Shown here: piece after piece, positions 62,733 through 64,000 of the stretch
Position numbering within the stretch: position 1 is the stretch's first letter
Layout of the letters: every line of letters begins with the position of its first letter
Assembly: GCF_003202155.1 (NCBI RefSeq)
Contig: NZ_QFLI01000004.1
Span: 124,001-188,000 of the forward strand
Direction: 5' to 3'
DNA length: 64,000 bases
Source of the DNA: Marinifilum breve
GTDB taxonomy: Bacteria; Bacteroidota; Bacteroidia; Bacteroidales; Marinifilaceae
Position numbers and translations under genes: made by a program
The notes under the pieces: generated by a model
Databases searched by the model: none
The model's input: only the letters and a program-made list of their open reading frames with translations
Told to the model about the DNA's origin: nothing

Positions 62733-64000
62733 TTAGTTTTCCTTGCAGGAACAGCTCTCTCCTACCTGGTAGATGTGAACCTGATCGTCGAAACCTTTTA
62801 CCTGCACCTCGCCCAAATCGGTAAAGCAACCTTTGCAATTCAGCATATCAACAAACTGACGACTAACCAGGAATTGTGTTTTAAAGGTTTTATTCAATTG
62901 CTCTATTCTTGAAGCCAGAATTACATTTTTACCAGCAATGGAAAACTGCTTTCTGATCTCATTCCCAATATTTCCTGTAATCACCTCACCCGAATGTAAA
63001 CCAATTCCCACCTTGGTGGTACTGCCATTCTGATCGGTTCTTAGGTGATTAATGGCTTCCATAATCTCCAAGCCCGCGCTTAAAGAATCCTTGGCATGAT
63101 TTTCATTTTTTACCGCAATCCCAAATGATGCCATAAACCCATCACCCAAAATCTGGTGTATGATCCCATTGTTCTTTTCTATGATTCTAATAAGAGGATC
63201 GAATATGGCATTCTGAAATTCGATGGTTTCTTCCGGACTTTGATGATCTGCCATTACCGTAAAATTTCGAATATCCAGAAACATGATGGAACCAACCACT
63301 TTGTGCCCGATGGTTTTATTTCGGTGAACAATCAACTCATTGGCTACTCCTTTCGACAACTGCTGGCCAAGCAAGGATTCTATTTCTTTCTGCTCTTCGA
63401 TGCTTCCCAAATAATTATTGACCCTCTTTTTAATTTCGGATGCCACTACCCCTGCCACTATTCCAGCTATGAAAAGACCAATACTTCTCATTGTATAAAT
63501 TTCCAGCAATTGATCAACATCTGTATCAGGTTGCAGATATTTCAACCCCCAAAAAGCAACAGTAAAATAACCTGTTCCTGCCAGAATTCCAGCTCCCAAA
63601 GAAATTTTGAATTCAAGGTGCATGGCAGAAAGCATTAACAAAAGAAAATAGAATATCAATCCATCGTATTCCAATATCAAAAGAGAATAGTCATACTTTA
63701 CCACGTGATACAACACAATGGCTGGTAATACAAATTCCACAAACAGGTTAAGAATGATAATTCGTTTAGGAACATCAATATTATTCTTAATGGCACGACT
63801 TAATCTAAAGTAAACTCCCAATTGGAATAAGCAAAATACAAGCCACCAAACCAAAAGACTCAATCCATATTGATCCTGGTTTAAGTAATTGCGCAATAGG
63901 TTTGGAGCCAAATAATGCGCTACCGGAATTACCAATGAACCAAGAACAAATAAGCCTAAAATGATCCCTACTCTTTTGCGTTCTATCTTAAGGAACTCAA
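62733..64000 (-). CDS. Membrane-bound class III adenylate/guanylate cyclase (5' end beyond the window)
   Basis: The frame is open from the window edge: codons before 63935 read EFLKIERKRVGIILGLFVLGSLV, so the TTG at 63935 is not the start and the N-terminus is missing. About five to six membrane helices occupy the first half. The cyclase domain follows with IMFLDIRNFTVMADHQSPEE (metal Asp), HQILGDGFMASFG (second metal Asp) and GIGLHSGEVITGNIG. It should make a cyclic nucleotide on the cytosolic side, perhaps a signal for the cNMP-domain kinase at 34503 or the Crp-like regulator at 27655. Two cysteine pairs (NCKGCF and SCSCKEN) near the C-terminus are unusual. Confidence 0.88.
   Translation of the reverse strand, partial: EFLKIERKRVGIILGLFVLGSLVIPVAHYLAPNLLRNYLNQDQYGLSLLVWWLVFCLFQLGVYFRLSRAIKNNIDVPKRIIILNLFVEFVLPAIVLYHVVKYDYSLLILEYDGLIFYFLLLMLSAMHLEFKISLGAGILAGTGYFTVAFWGLKYLQPDTDVDQLLEIYTMRSIGLFIAGIVAGVVASEIKKRVNNYLGSIEEQKEIESLLGQQLSKGVANELIVHRNKTIGHKVVGSIMFLDIRNFTVMADHQSPEETIEFQNAIFDPLIRIIEKNNGIIHQILGDGFMASFGIAVKNENHAKDSLSAGLEIMEAINHLRTDQNGSTTKVGIGLHSGEVITGNIGNEIRKQFSIAGKNVILASRIEQLNKTFKTQFLVSRQFVDMLNCKGCFTDLGEVQVKGFDDQVHIYQVGESCSCKEN

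Noticed and set aside
62569-62838. Small minus-strand ORF at the end of the cyclase gene
   Set aside because: It overlaps the cyclase C-terminus in another frame and crosses the terminator.
63156-63638. Plus-strand frame of 160 codons
   Set aside because: It lies opposite the cyclase domain with intact catalytic motifs.

Overview
The window reads as chromosome of a fermentative, probably marine Bacteroidota. Order Marinilabiliales, close to Marinifilaceae-type genera, is my inference from gene content and not a tested placement. The support is AT-rich DNA, type I signal peptides with the C-terminal FAQ pattern common in the phylum, weak Shine-Dalgarno sequences, several matches to the Bacteroidota -7 box TAnnTTTG, and a gene set for lactate use, butyrate formation and [FeFe]-hydrogenase metabolism. 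No rRNA, tRNA, CRISPR array or integrase gene was seen.

Layout. 0.3-3.8 kb: a 1162-residue protein that is probably PPi-dependent PEP carboxykinase, followed by a candidate small RNA on the minus strand. 4.4-13.6 kb (minus): a lactate locus with porin, Dld-like FAD/Fe-S dehydrogenase, lactate permease, a fused LutB-LutA protein and LutC, headed by a sigma-54-like promoter and upstream palindromes. 14-15 kb: a helical protein followed by a nine-copy, 20-21 bp phased repeat. 15-21.4 kb: two TlpA-like proteins, a REP-associated transposase with its hairpins, an unknown protein and a DUF4932 metalloprotease-like protein. 21.5-29.7 kb (plus): small envelope genes, lgt, a GH20 hexosaminidase, and a Crp/Fnr regulator followed by YceI and an azoreductase. 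29.7-35.7 kb (minus): a second LUD protein behind a clear sigma-54 promoter, an NtrC-type regulator and two histidine kinases. 35.8-43.1 kb: outer-membrane barrel, C1 peptidase, cytidylate-kinase-like protein, TPR protein, rarA and kdsA. 43.6-47.2 kb (minus): a three-subunit NADH-linked [FeFe] hydrogenase. 47.7-49.7 kb: an S41 protease and a tail-tube gene broken by one in-frame TGA. 49.8-55.7 kb: two units that look like integron-type gene cassettes. 55.9-57.2 kb: another helical protein with a 22-bp tandem array. 57.2-64 kb: intergenic repeat clusters around butyrate kinase, a class C beta-lactamase-fold hydrolase and a partial adenylate cyclase.

How the genes may work together. Lactate would enter through LctP and be oxidised to pyruvate by Dld and LutABC. 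PEP carboxykinase, hydrogenase and butyrate kinase then fit redox balancing and fermentation. Palindromes of the type TGTGCAAT..TGCACA lie upstream of both LUD genes, one set beside the NtrC-type regulator, which suggests one sigma-54 regulon.

The most unusual part is 49.86-55.7 kb. A tightly packed operon (ThiC-like radical-SAM-family protein, divergent iron-type alcohol dehydrogenase, alpha/alpha-toroid protein with two C-terminal membrane helices) and an OLD-family ATPase/TOPRIM gene are each bounded by self-complementary end motifs, and attC-like imperfect hairpins stand at their borders. I do not recognise this three-gene operon as a described system.
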